From: an uncultured Faecalibacterium sp.
GTDB lineage: Bacteria > Bacillota > Clostridia > Oscillospirales > Ruminococcaceae
Reading direction: 5' to 3'
DNA: 64,000 nt
Assembly (NCBI GenBank): GCA_900772565.1
Contig: CAAHET010000093.1
Coordinates: 8,455-72,454 of the forward strand
How positions within the stretch are numbered: position 1 is the stretch's first letter; each line of letters opens with the position of its first letter. Position numbers and translations under genes: made by a program. The notes below the pieces were generated by a model that searched no databases, had not been told where the DNA came from, and saw nothing but the letters and a program-made list of their open reading frames with translations. Shown one piece after another: positions 33,494-41,579 of the stretch.

Positions 33494-34095
33494 TGCTTTT
33501 CCACCGCCTTCACCGGGCAATGCTCATAGCACGCCCCGCAATGCAGGCAATGCTCCGGCTGAATGGTGTATTTTTCACCGGGAGTAATGCACTTCTGCGG
33601 GCAGTGTTTCAGGCAGGTGCCACAGCCGATGCACGCATCTGTGATGTGATACCCTTTCTTTTTAGTCTGTGCCCGCCCAACGGTATAGGTCTCCCGGAAA
33701 ATAGGATTTACACCCAAATTGAAATATTCAATGGTGAAATCCTTCAGTTCAAAAACAATGCCGATATTCCGGGTGTCTCCGGGATATACATTCGCAAGAT
33801 ACGGCTGTTCAGCGAATATCGTATTGATTTTTTCCTCCTGATTTTCCGCAGGCATCGCCTTGCCGGACAGACGGATCATTTCCTTGAAACGAGTGTATGC
33901 GAGAATTTGCACTCGTCCATCGGTCAGCAGCTCGTCGCAGAACGCCTTGCCCCGTGCAGTGAAGAAATACAGAAAATCCGGCTCATAGTGAATGGCACTG
34001 ATGCAGCGAATCTGCGGTGCGCCGATCTTATCTACGGTGGCGAAGGACAATACCCCGCAGAGCTTCATTTTTTGTAAACAGATTTGTGCATTCAT
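33490..34095 (-). CDS. FMN-binding (PNPOx-like) protein with two 4Fe-4S ferredoxin motifs
   Basis: 201 residues. N-terminal split-barrel flavin-binding domain (GVLSFATVDKIGAPQIRCISAIHYEPDFLYFFTARGKAF, about 13-51) of the pyridoxamine-phosphate-oxidase type. C-terminal bacterial ferredoxin domain with CIGCGTCLKHCPQKC (about 156-170) and CLHCGACYEHCPVKA (about 183-197). It could pass electrons to the radical SAM enzyme or reduce the peptide. Overlaps the nitroreductase stop by four bases, so it belongs to the RiPP operon. Confidence 0.85.
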   Translation of the reverse strand: MNAQICLQKMKLCGVLSFATVDKIGAPQIRCISAIHYEPDFLYFFTARGKAFCDELLTDGRVQILAYTRFKEMIRLSGKAMPAENQEEKINTIFAEQPYLANVYPGDTRNIGIVFELKDFTIEYFNLGVNPIFRETYTVGRAQTKKKGYHITDACIGCGTCLKHCPQKCITPGEKYTIQPEHCLHCGACYEHCPVKAVEKQ

Positions 34096-34694
34096 TCCTT
34101 GATACCTCCAATACGGATCACACGCCCCTCTTTTCTCGGCTTCGGGGCGGGGTGCTTATCACCCTCACGGGGATAGCCCAGCAGCAGCTGCATCACGGCA
34201 TAGCGGTCGGTGGGAATGTTCCACTGCCGCAGAACTTCCTGCCCGTAGGGGTCGGAAAAGGCCGTCCAGCCCTGCCCGATGTAGCAGCTGCCTACGCCCA
34301 GAGCGTCTGCCGCCAGCATCATGTTTTCAGCGGCGACGGCGCAATCGTCCACCGAAAAGAGAAAATCCTTCGGTGCAAACAGCGTAATGACGGTAGGTGC
34401 ATCGTAAAAGGCGTTGATAAGCTTGGGGTCGTCCGCTATGCTGGGCTGCTCGCGGGAAACATAGCTGGTAGCGGTTGCCATGCGGGGATTGGAGTTTGCC
34501 CGCTTGATCTTACCCAGACGCTGGTTGACCTCTTTGTCCTGACAGACCGCAAAGATCACGCCCTGCCGCCCGCCTGCACTGGGCGCATACAAGCCAGCCT
34601 GTAAAATCTGCTGGAGGGTTTCTTCCTCGATCTGGCGTGTATCAAACCGCCGGATAGAACGGCGGTGAAGAATCGTCTGCATAATATCCATCAT
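34092..34694 (-). CDS. Nitroreductase-family flavoprotein
   Basis: 200 residues from ATG 34694 (GGAGGTT upstream, inside the end of the radical SAM gene). Typical start MQTILHRRSIRRFDTRQIEEETLQQILQAGLYAPSAGGRQ with FMN-contacting Arg/Ser residues, and DDCAVAAENMMLAADALGVGSCYIG near 120-145. In RiPP pathways such enzymes can oxidise the peptide; here that role is inferred from operon position. An alternative is general quinone/nitro-compound reduction. Confidence 0.85.
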   Translation of the reverse strand: MMDIMQTILHRRSIRRFDTRQIEEETLQQILQAGLYAPSAGGRQGVIFAVCQDKEVNQRLGKIKRANSNPRMATATSYVSREQPSIADDPKLINAFYDAPTVITLFAPKDFLFSVDDCAVAAENMMLAADALGVGSCYIGQGWTAFSDPYGQEVLRQWNIPTDRYAVMQLLLGYPREGDKHPAPKPRKEGRVIRIGGIKE

Positions 34695-34695
34695 C

Positions 34696-35739
34696 TCAAA
34701 GAACCTCCTTCCAGCACTGCGGGTCGGTGGCATAGAAGTTGCCGGTCTTGCCGCTGGCAACAGCCGGGCAGCCCCGGCAGAACGCCAGCAGCTCGCACTT
34801 TGCACACTTTTCAAACTTTGTGTAGTCGCGGTACTGCTCCATCTGGCAGACCCACACATCGGCAAGCCTGTCCTCGAACACATTGCCGACCTTGCTGTTC
34901 TGGACGCGGCGGCAGGCGTACACATCGCCCGTGGGCAGAATGGTCAGGTGGCAGTTGCCGCAGTTGCAGCCGCCCCAAATTATCAAATCCATGCCATCCT
35001 CTACGCCCTCCGGGATTTTAAAAGTGCCCGTTTCATACTCGTACAGCGTCCAAAGGTGGTCTTTCTTGTTGAAGTAGGTAGTGCAGCCGGCGGCCTCGTA
35101 TTCCTTGAACTTTTTGTCGCAATCAGCCAGCAGCTTCCGATACCGCAGCGGCTCAATGCCGGTGTCCTTTTCCTCGCTGGTGGGGCAGTAGCGGGCAAAG
35201 GCAAATACGTTTGCGCCTGCGGCCACTACCGCGTCAATAATGCCGGGAACCTCGTCAATGTTTGTGCCGGAAACCGTGGTCATGACCACCGAACGGATGC
35301 CTGTCCGGTTGATGCAGCCGATCTTCTCCAAAGTGGTGTCAAAGCTGCCCGGCTTGCGGAACCAGTCGTGGGTCTCCCGCAGGCCGTCAATGGAAAGCTG
35401 ATACTTCTCGCAGCCGTAATTTTTCAGCCGCTGACAGACGGCATCGTTCAGGTGGAAGGGGTTGCCCAAGATCGTGAAGGGAATGTCGTGCTGCTTGAGC
35501 AGACCCAGTAGCTGCCAGAAATCCGGATGCAAGATCGGGTCGCCGCCCGTAATATAGAAATAGGGCAGACGGTCATGAACCTCGCAGAAATCCAAGCAGT
35601 TATAGAAGGTCTCCTGCATCTGCTCCCAGCTCATGGAATCCAGATGCTTGCAGGTGTTTTCGGAAAAGATGTAGCAGTGTTTGCACCGCTGGTCGCAATC
35701 ATCGGTGATATGCCACTGGAAGGAAAAATACTGTTTCAT
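34696..35739 (-). CDS. Radical SAM/SPASM peptide maturase of the ACGX type
   Basis: 347 residues. Radical SAM motif C15-x3-C19-x2-C22 in CDQRCKHCY, then the AdoMet-binding FYITGGDPILHPDF near 62-75. A Cys-rich C-terminal SPASM-type domain (GGCNCGNCHLTILPTGDVYACRR near 238-260; KCAKCELLAFCRGCP near 303-318; QCW at the end) would bind extra Fe-S clusters. The neighbouring precursor with repeated ACGTACGA and the enzyme's size fit the maturase family that I recall from curated databases as the ACGX system. It probably installs thioether or other radical crosslinks at the Cys-containing repeats. Chemistry is inferred. Confidence 0.88.
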   Translation of the reverse strand: MKQYFSFQWHITDDCDQRCKHCYIFSENTCKHLDSMSWEQMQETFYNCLDFCEVHDRLPYFYITGGDPILHPDFWQLLGLLKQHDIPFTILGNPFHLNDAVCQRLKNYGCEKYQLSIDGLRETHDWFRKPGSFDTTLEKIGCINRTGIRSVVMTTVSGTNIDEVPGIIDAVVAAGANVFAFARYCPTSEEKDTGIEPLRYRKLLADCDKKFKEYEAAGCTTYFNKKDHLWTLYEYETGTFKIPEGVEDGMDLIIWGGCNCGNCHLTILPTGDVYACRRVQNSKVGNVFEDRLADVWVCQMEQYRDYTKFEKCAKCELLAFCRGCPAVASGKTGNFYATDPQCWKEVL

Positions 35740-35756
35740 ACCGTTGCCCTCGTTGT

Positions 35757-35786
35757 TTCAAAAAATTCCCCGGATCACTCCGGGGA
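35757..35786 (-). terminator. Attenuator/terminator between precursor and maturase genes
   Basis: Read on the minus strand: CCCCGGA-gtga-TCCGGGG followed by AATTTTTTG. A terminator here should make precursor mRNA more abundant than maturase mRNA, a common design in RiPP operons. Confidence 0.7.
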
Positions 35787-35809
35787 TGGGGAGTTGTGCG
35801 GAAAAGTGC

Positions 35810-36007
35810 TTACTGCTTGTCACCGGCGCCACAAGCGGTGCCGCAGGCAGCAGGCTTCTTTTCCTCGGCGGGCTTATCGCCAGCGCCGCAGGCAGTGCCG
35901 CAAGCAGCGGGCTTCTTCTCCTGCTTGTCAGCAGCGCCGCAAGCGGTGCCGCAGGCAGCTGCGGTGGAAGACTTCTTTGCCCAGCCGAACAGATTGGAAA
36001 GTGCCAT
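35810..36007 (-). CDS. RiPP precursor peptide with three ACGTACGA repeats
   Basis: 65 residues. Leader-like N-terminus (MALSNLFGWAKKSSTAA) then three copies of ACGTACGA spaced by Asp/Lys/Glu/Pro linkers (ADKQEKKPA; GDKPAEEKKPA) and ending GDKQ. Each repeat has two Cys followed by Gly, giving six Cys in total, the expected sites of modification. GGAGGTAA lies eight bases before the ATG. The lysine/aspartate linkers could be cleavage points, releasing three equal products, or simply spacers. No export gene or protease is adjacent. Confidence 0.88.
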   Translation of the reverse strand: MALSNLFGWAKKSSTAAACGTACGAADKQEKKPAACGTACGAGDKPAEEKKPAACGTACGAGDKQ

Positions 36008-36196
36008 AAGATGTTACCTCCGTAAATTGTTTTCGGACTTCGCTGTCCGTGATTTCAGTATAATCCAAGGGCATAAATCTGAAAAGTACGCACTTTTTTA
36101 TTACATAGTTACTTTTAGGTAACCGTCTTGCACTTTTGGAAGAGGGTAGTTATAATAAGCATATAACATTCTTTTGGAAACTGTTGGAGGTGCCCT
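36008..36196 (-). promoter_or_regulatory. Divergent promoter region of the RiPP operon and hxlR
   Basis: 189 bases. On the + strand TTATAATAAG near 36,150-36,160 is a likely hxlR -10. On the minus strand a TTATACT box lies near 36,055-36,065 for the precursor. GTTAC-ttttag-GTAAC near 36,107-36,122 is an inverted repeat placed between the two and is a candidate HxlR operator. A further hairpin-like GGACTTCGCTGTCC lies near 36,035. Confidence 0.5.
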
Positions 36197-36541
36197 ATGA
36201 AGACCAAAGAAGAATTGCCCGCCTGCCCGGTGGCTACCACCGTTTCCCTCATTGGCAGCAAGTGGAAGCTGCTCATCATGCGAAACTTGTTGGCGCGGCC
36301 TTGGCGGTTCAATGAGCTGCGCAAAAGCTTGGACGGCATCAGCCAGAAGGTGCTGACCGACAGCCTGCGCTCTATGGAAGAGGACGGTCTTGTGGTGCGC
36401 ACGGTCTATGCAGAAGTGCCGCCGCGTGTGGAATACTCTCTGAGTGAGCTGGGCGAAACCATGCGTCCCATCATCAAATCTATGGAGATCTGGGGAACGG
36501 CCTATAAGAGCGGCACATTGCCCGAAATGGCAGAAGAATAA
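36197..36541 (+). CDS. HxlR-family transcriptional regulator
   Basis: 114 residues, GGAGGTG before the ATG. HxlR signature: CPVATTVSLIGSKWKLLIMRNLLARPWRFNELRKSLDGISQKVLTDSLRSMEEDGLVVRTVYAEVPPRVEYSLSE. The single N-terminal Cys (CPV) is the conserved redox/aldehyde-sensing residue in part of this family. Divergent from the RiPP operon and likely its regulator. Confidence 0.92.
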   Translation: MKTKEELPACPVATTVSLIGSKWKLLIMRNLLARPWRFNELRKSLDGISQKVLTDSLRSMEEDGLVVRTVYAEVPPRVEYSLSELGETMRPIIKSMEIWGTAYKSGTLPEMAEE

Positions 36542-36570
36542 AACGGCAGAGCGGTCTTGCAAAGCAAGAT

Positions 36571-36682
36571 GACGGGGCATTGCCCCGTCAAGCTCAGTGG
36601 ATTTACAGGAAAAATACTTGTTGGGAAATCCCAAACCCTTGAACTGCATCGTGCCGGTGCAGGCTAGATGCTCTCGCAAACC
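36571..36682. other. Short intergenic region with hairpin GACGGGGC/GCCCCGTC
   Basis: Perfect 8-bp arms at 36571-36578 and 36582-36589 with a 3-base spacer; no T-run follows, so its role as terminator for hxlR is uncertain. The rest to 36682 holds no gene I can support. Confidence 0.4.
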
Positions 36683-37125
36683 TCACTCTAGTTTCTCCCA
36701 CAGTGCATTCAATGCGGCAGTGGTATCCGCATCCATACCCTCGTTCAGGCGGCGGGCGGCGTACCAAAGGGTGGTGCTTTCGCTCTGCATCCCGGCAAGG
36801 GCGGTATCTTGCAGCGGCAGGGCGAAATCTGCCACCGACAGAACGTCTCCTTCTTCCGGGTCGGTGCCGTCCAGCGTCTGGAAACAGCCGTACCGCTGCT
36901 CCATGGCGGCGGGGTCGTCTATGATAAACAGGGTGCTCTCGCACAGATAAAAATCAGAGTTCAACTTGTCCTCGCTGGACTGCATCAGCCGCTGCAGGGA
37001 GGCATCCTGCCCGTCATAGTCCAGTGCCACCAGTTGGCGCGTTGCTGCGCCGGGGTCAGGGGAGGGGGCGTTTCTTGGATCAGATCCTCAGGTTTGATAT
37101 CCCGTTCATAGCGGTAGGATGCCAT
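36683..37125 (-). pseudogene. Internally deleted paralogue of the YesL-like membrane protein
   Basis: The 5' part from ATG 37125 (AGAGGA upstream) reads MASYRYERDIKPEDLIQ... and PAQQRANWWHW, then loses frame. The 3' part (36683-37030) reads ALDYDGQDASLQRLMQSSEDK, LFIIDDPAAMEQRYGCFQTLDG and ends in ALNALWEKLE. The two halves match the flanks of the membrane segment in the protein at 43870-45273 (RANWWYYNWG...; ILDDPEGFEQAYG...; LWQALNL). The transmembrane stretch and the outer linker are missing. A TTATAATA box on the minus strand near 37,165 suggests the promoter survives. Confidence 0.6.
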
Positions 37126-37176
37126 AGCTGTGTCCTCTTTTCTCTGGTAAAATTTACGTTGGTTCTATTATAACAC

Positions 37177-37212
37177 AATTCCCGGACAGTGAAATACCGT
37201 CCGGGAATTTCT
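37177..37212. terminator. Terminator downstream of the GH1 gene
   Basis: Perfect 11-bp arms AATTCCCGGAC (37177-37187) and GTCCGGGAATT (37199-37209). It lies 12 bases after the GH1 stop and just upstream of the promoter of the deleted YesL-like gene. Confidence 0.7.
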
Positions 37213-37223
37213 GCATTTATGGC

Positions 37224-38585
37224 TCAGATGGACTGTCCATTGGTGGCGGCAGCTTCACCATACCAGAATGCGCTGTCTTTCGGGATGCGCTGCCCGGTGG
37301 CGTAATCTACATACACCAGACCGAACCGCTCCCGGTAGCCGCTGTGCCACTCGTAGTTGTCCAGCAGGCTCCAATGGAAATATCCCCGTACATCTGCACC
37401 GGCTTGGATGCCTTCCGACAGCTTTTCCAGATACCGTGCCAGAAAATCGATGCGGTCCGCATCGTGCACTTTACCGTCCCGGTAAACTTTATCCGTGCAG
37501 GACAAACCGTTTTCGGTGATGAACATGGGCAGACCGTACCGCTCCTGCATCTGGCGGGGACCCCAGTTCAGGCATTCCGGCTCCACCGGCCAGTTCATGG
37601 CAGTATGGGCGTACCCAGCGGGGCGCTCCACATAGCAGGGGCCATTTTCGCCCATCTGCGCCGGGGCAGCGTTGTAGATGTTCAGCCCCACCATGTCCGG
37701 CTTGCCCAGAGGCAGGGCATCATTGATGTGCTGCGGCACAGAGGCGATACTGGCGGCAAGTCTCGGTCCGCAGATATCCGGCTCCGGCCAGCGACCCAGA
37801 CAGACCGGGTCCAGTGCCATGGTGTGGGTGAAGGCCCAGTCATCATCCGGACAGGCAAAGGTCAGGACCCGGGCAGCATCCACGTCTGCTTTTTCCTCCG
37901 ACACCGGGTAGCAGATGCGGCCGGTGGAAACAAAGCCCACCTTGTTTTCCGGGTCTGCACGGCGCAGCTCCTGCGTGGCAAGGCAGTGGGCGTAGATAAC
38001 GTTCCGCCAGCAGGTAAACTGACCTTCCAGCGGCAGTTTCAGACCCGGGGCGTGCTCTCCGGTGCCGTAGCCCATCTTTACGATGCAGGCAGGCTCGTTG
38101 AAGGTGAACCACTGGTGTACCCGGCCTTTGAAGTGCTCAGCCATTTTTGCGGCATACCGGGCAAAAGCGTGGGCGGTGTCTTCGCTGCGCCAGCCACCCT
38201 TTTCTTCCAGAGCCTGCGGCAGATCCCAGTGATATAAAGTCACATAGGGCTCGATCCCGGCTTCCAGTAAAGCATCTACAAGGGCATCGTAATAGGCAAA
38301 GCCTTCCTCGTTCCAGTCCGTGCCGCCGTTGGGGGCAATGCGGGTCCACGCTACGGAAAAGCGGTAGGCTTTCAGGTGCATGGACTGCAGCAGTGCAACG
38401 TCCTCTTTCCAGCGGTGGTAGCTGTCGCAGGCAACGTCGCCGGTCTCGCCCCGGTAGGTACAGCCCGGTGTGTGGGAAAAAACATCCCAAATGCTCAGCC
38501 CCTTGCCGCCTTCTGTGGCACCGCCTTCGATCTGATAGGCCGCCGTTGCAGCACCCCAGACAAATTCTTTTGGAAATTCAGCCAT
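37224..38585 (-). CDS. GH1 beta-glucosidase/6-phospho-beta-glucosidase-type glycosidase
   Basis: 453 residues from ATG 38585 (AAAGGA upstream); an ATG 7 codons earlier overlaps the manA stop. GH1 hallmarks: FVWGAATAAYQIEG at the start, acid/base Glu164 in TFNEPA, nucleophile Glu358 in ITENGL and the aglycone/glycone binding region HWSLLDNYEWHSGY near 402-416. No phosphate-binding SxxK motif typical of 6-phospho enzymes was recognised, so free beta-glucosides or beta-glucosyl-mannosides are the likelier substrates. Cytoplasmic (no signal peptide). The neighbouring genes suggest beta-mannan oligosaccharide use. Confidence 0.9.
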   Translation of the reverse strand: MAEFPKEFVWGAATAAYQIEGGATEGGKGLSIWDVFSHTPGCTYRGETGDVACDSYHRWKEDVALLQSMHLKAYRFSVAWTRIAPNGGTDWNEEGFAYYDALVDALLEAGIEPYVTLYHWDLPQALEEKGGWRSEDTAHAFARYAAKMAEHFKGRVHQWFTFNEPACIVKMGYGTGEHAPGLKLPLEGQFTCWRNVIYAHCLATQELRRADPENKVGFVSTGRICYPVSEEKADVDAARVLTFACPDDDWAFTHTMALDPVCLGRWPEPDICGPRLAASIASVPQHINDALPLGKPDMVGLNIYNAAPAQMGENGPCYVERPAGYAHTAMNWPVEPECLNWGPRQMQERYGLPMFITENGLSCTDKVYRDGKVHDADRIDFLARYLEKLSEGIQAGADVRGYFHWSLLDNYEWHSGYRERFGLVYVDYATGQRIPKDSAFWYGEAAATNGQSI

Positions 38586-38606
38586 AATGGTTTTCCTTTC
38601 TGTCAT

Positions 38607-39521
38607 TCAAACTCGTGTACGCAGGCATTTCAGGTTTGCTCCGCTTATAGTATACTCCCCCGTGCCTGTGGGGACAAATAAACTTTCACCCTTTTGGATG
38701 GGCAGGCTCTCGCCGGTGGCGGTTTCGGTCAGGGTGCCTTTGCCTTCCAGCACCAGCAGGGAGGTGAAGGAAGTGTCATCGCAGACATCCTCAAACTCAC
38801 CCTCTATGGCATCCACCGTGAAGTAATCGCACTGCGCCAGATGGCCGTGGAAATCGTGTTCCTTCGGCGGCTCCCGGAGGGTAACATCCAGTGCCTGCGG
38901 GATGTGCAGCTGCCGGGGCTTGCCGTCTGCGCCCAGACGGCCGTAGTCGTAGATGCGGTAGGTGACGTTGGAGTTCTGCTGGATCTCCGCCACCACGATG
39001 CCCTTGCGGATGGCGTGCAGTGTGCCGGAGGGGATGAAGAAGCAGTCGCCCTTGTGCACCGGCACAGCGTTCAGCACGTCGGTCAGGGTATTGTCCTGAA
39101 TGCGGCGTTCAAACTCTTCCTTGCTGATTTCATGGGTGAAGCCGTAATAGAGGGTGGCAACCGGCTCTGCTTCCAGCACATACCACATCTCGGTCTTGCC
39201 GTACTGGTGCTCGTGCTCCAAGGCGTATTCATTGGAGGGATGCACCTGAATGGACAGGTCTTTTTTGGCATCAATGAGCTTTGCCAGAATGGGGAACTCG
39301 CTGAACTTTTCGCAGTGGGCGCCAAGGCAGCCGGGGTGGGCGTCGATGTACTGCTGGAAGGTGGAGCCGTCCGGCAGGTAGCTGGGGCCGTCCGGGTGGC
39401 AGGACAGCATCCATGCCTCGCTCAGGGGGTGTAATTCGCTCTGGATGCCGTACTCGGTACGCAGCTTTTCGCCGCCCCAGAGGTAGTCTTTGCAGCTGGG
39501 AGTAAGTTGAATGGTTTCCAT
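38607..39521 (-). CDS. manA: Mannose-6-phosphate isomerase, class I
   Basis: 304 residues. Metal-binding signature SIQVHPSNEYAL near 91-102, KTEMWYVLEAEP near 109-120 and FFIPSGTLHAI near 163-173 with the His/Glu ligands, then AEIQQNSNVTYRIYDYGR, the family's catalytic-face motif. It interconverts mannose 6-phosphate and fructose 6-phosphate, feeding mannose into glycolysis. GAGGTATAATAAA precedes the ATG. Its stop nearly touches the GH1 gene, so the two form an operon. Confidence 0.93.
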   Translation of the reverse strand: METIQLTPSCKDYLWGGEKLRTEYGIQSELHPLSEAWMLSCHPDGPSYLPDGSTFQQYIDAHPGCLGAHCEKFSEFPILAKLIDAKKDLSIQVHPSNEYALEHEHQYGKTEMWYVLEAEPVATLYYGFTHEISKEEFERRIQDNTLTDVLNAVPVHKGDCFFIPSGTLHAIRKGIVVAEIQQNSNVTYRIYDYGRLGADGKPRQLHIPQALDVTLREPPKEHDFHGHLAQCDYFTVDAIEGEFEDVCDDTSFTSLLVLEGKGTLTETATGESLPIQKGESLFVPTGTGEYTISGANLKCLRTRV

Positions 39522-39643
39522 TTTATTATACCTCGAATATGCCTAAAATTGAACACAAAAAGGCGATTTTCCCGAAAAAAGGGTGCAAAAAAGCGGCCCC
39601 GTCCATTTTTCGGCAGGAACGAGGCAGCCAGTTTGCGAGGGGA

Positions 39644-40972
39644 TTATGCTTTCAACAGGGCAGCGGCAGCTTTGCCAAGGGTGTCATTGATGGCATCCGC
39701 TGCTGCTTCGGTGGGGGCAACGGCAGAGAGATACACCTTGATCTTCGGCTCAGTGCCGGAGGGGCGCACCATCAGCTTGGCACCACCCGCCAGACGGAAC
39801 TCCAGCACGTTTGCCTTGGGCAGTCCGGTGCCGGCGGCGTTGTAGTCCACCACGCTCTCCACGGCAATGCCGCCGATGGCGGTGGGTGGGGTCTGGCGCA
39901 GCTGCTTCATGATGGCGTCCATGGTGTGCATTCCGCTTTCGCCCTCAAAGGCGAAGCTGTGCAGGGCGTTGCGGTAGCAGCCGAACTCGGCATAGAGCTG
40001 GTTGATGGCATCCAGCAGGGTCATACCCTGCTTTGCGTACCATGCGGCGGCTTCGCACACCAGCAGGGTGGCGTTGACGGCGTCCTTATCCCGGACATGG
40101 GCACCGGACAGGTAGCCGTAGCTCTCATCAAAGCCAAAGATGTAGCGGTCGGCTTCACCCGCAGCTTCCAGCAGACCGATCTGCTCGCCGATGAACTTGA
40201 AGCCGGTCAGGGTGCGGCGCAGCTCCACGCCGTACTTTGCCGCCACCGGGGTGGCCATATCGGTGGAGACGATGGTGGTCACAGCCACCGGGTGCTCCGG
40301 CATGGTGCCCAGCGCCTTGCGGGTGCGGCAGATGTAGTCCAGCAGGATGATGCCCATCTCGTTGCCGGTAATGAGCCGGTAGCCGCCCTTGCCGTCCGGC
40401 ACGGCGGTGCCGCAGCGGTCACAGTCCGGGTCGGTGCCAAGCAGCAGATCCGGGTGGACTTTATCGCACAGCTCCAGACCCTTCTGCATGGCCTCCCGGA
40501 TCTCCGGGTTCGGGTAGGGGCAGGTGGGGAAGTTACCGTCCGGCTTTTCCTGCTCCGGCACCACGGTCACATGGGTAACACCCAGCTTTGCCAGCAGCTT
40601 TTTCACGCATTCCAGACCGGAGCCGTTCAGCGGGGTGTACACCAGCTTCAGGTCGGCGGTGCCTGCACCATCGCCTACCCGCTGTGCATAGACGGCATCC
40701 ACAAAGTCGTCCAGACATTTCTCACTGCTGTACTCGATCTTGCCCTCGGCAAGGGCTGCGTCAAAGTCCGCAGGCTGCACGGCGAAGCAGTCCACCGCTT
40801 CAATGGCAGCAAGAATTTTTGCGGCAACCTCAAGGGTGATCTGGCAGCCGTCTGCACCGTAGACCTTGTAGCCGTTGTACTTGGCGGGGTTGTGGCTGGC
40901 GGTAACGCACACACCTGCGCCGCAGCCGTAGTACCGCACCGCCCAGCTCAGCGCCGGGGTAGGCTCCAGACG
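39644..40972 (-). pseudogene. Phosphoglucomutase/phosphomannomutase, N-terminally truncated
   Basis: About 443 residues remain, from RLEPTPALSWAVR to the end ...GKAAAALLKA. The active-site loop VCVTASHNPAKYNGYK, the metal-binding DPDCDR, the sugar-binding GFDESYG and the phosphate-binding RPSGTEPKIKVY are all kept. About 110-130 N-terminal residues expected in this family are missing. The gene is joined out of frame to an ABC permease fragment at about 40,973, so it has no own start. In an intact locus it would convert mannose- or glucose-1-phosphate. Confidence 0.85.
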
Positions 40973-41541
40973 GGGGTGCAGCCATCCAGAATGGCGCTTT
41001 CGTCCAGCGTGGGGGAAAGGTTCTCGAAGAACTGCAGGAAGATGTAGATGGTGATAACGTCCGTGCCCATCATCAGGATGATATAGCCGGGCATGGAGTT
41101 CACCAGATGCAGAGCGGTCATGATCTGATACACCGTGACCTGCGAGGCAATGCCGGGGATCAGGGTGGCGATGGTGAACAGGTTGCGGATCAGCTTGTTG
41201 CCGGGGAACTTGAAGCGGTTCAGCACATAGGCCAGCATGGCGCTGATCATAATGCTGCCCACCAGCACACAGATCAGGATGATAAAGCTGTTGAGGAATG
41301 CCTTGCCCATGTTGGCCTTGTTCCATGCCGTGACGAAGTTGTCGAAGTACAAAAAGCTCTTGGGCAGGGTGATGACGTTGGTGTTGGCGTACTCTTCCTT
41401 CGTCTTGAAGGCGGTGAAGATGCAGGACACGATAGGCACCAGCGCCACAAAGGCGGCAAAGATCAGCAGCGCATACCATACGCTGAAAATAAAACCGCAT
41501 ATTGACCGAATTGCCAAAGCTGCATTATACTTATTGTGCAA
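40973..41541 (-). pseudogene. ABC sugar transporter permease, truncated
   Basis: About 190 residues: CGFIFSVWYALLIFAAFVALVPIVSCIF (first membrane helix), then FLNSFIILICVLVGSIMISAMLAYVLNRFKFPG and IPGIASQVTVYQIMTALHLVNSMPGYIILMM, ending just after FFENLSPTLDESAILDGC. That is the beginning of the EAA loop, so the last third is gone and phosphoglucomutase sequence follows. The 5' end uses a weak TTG with no ribosome binding site and a TATAAT box overlaps the frame, suggesting a second junction upstream. Confidence 0.8.
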
Positions 41542-41579
41542 TCTGACGTTGATTTTTGAGAAGAGACGAGGAATGTATC

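Noticed and set aside
39539..41047. 502-codon plus-strand frame over the phosphoglucomutase remnant
   Set aside because: Antisense shadow; the minus strand carries all the mutase motifs.
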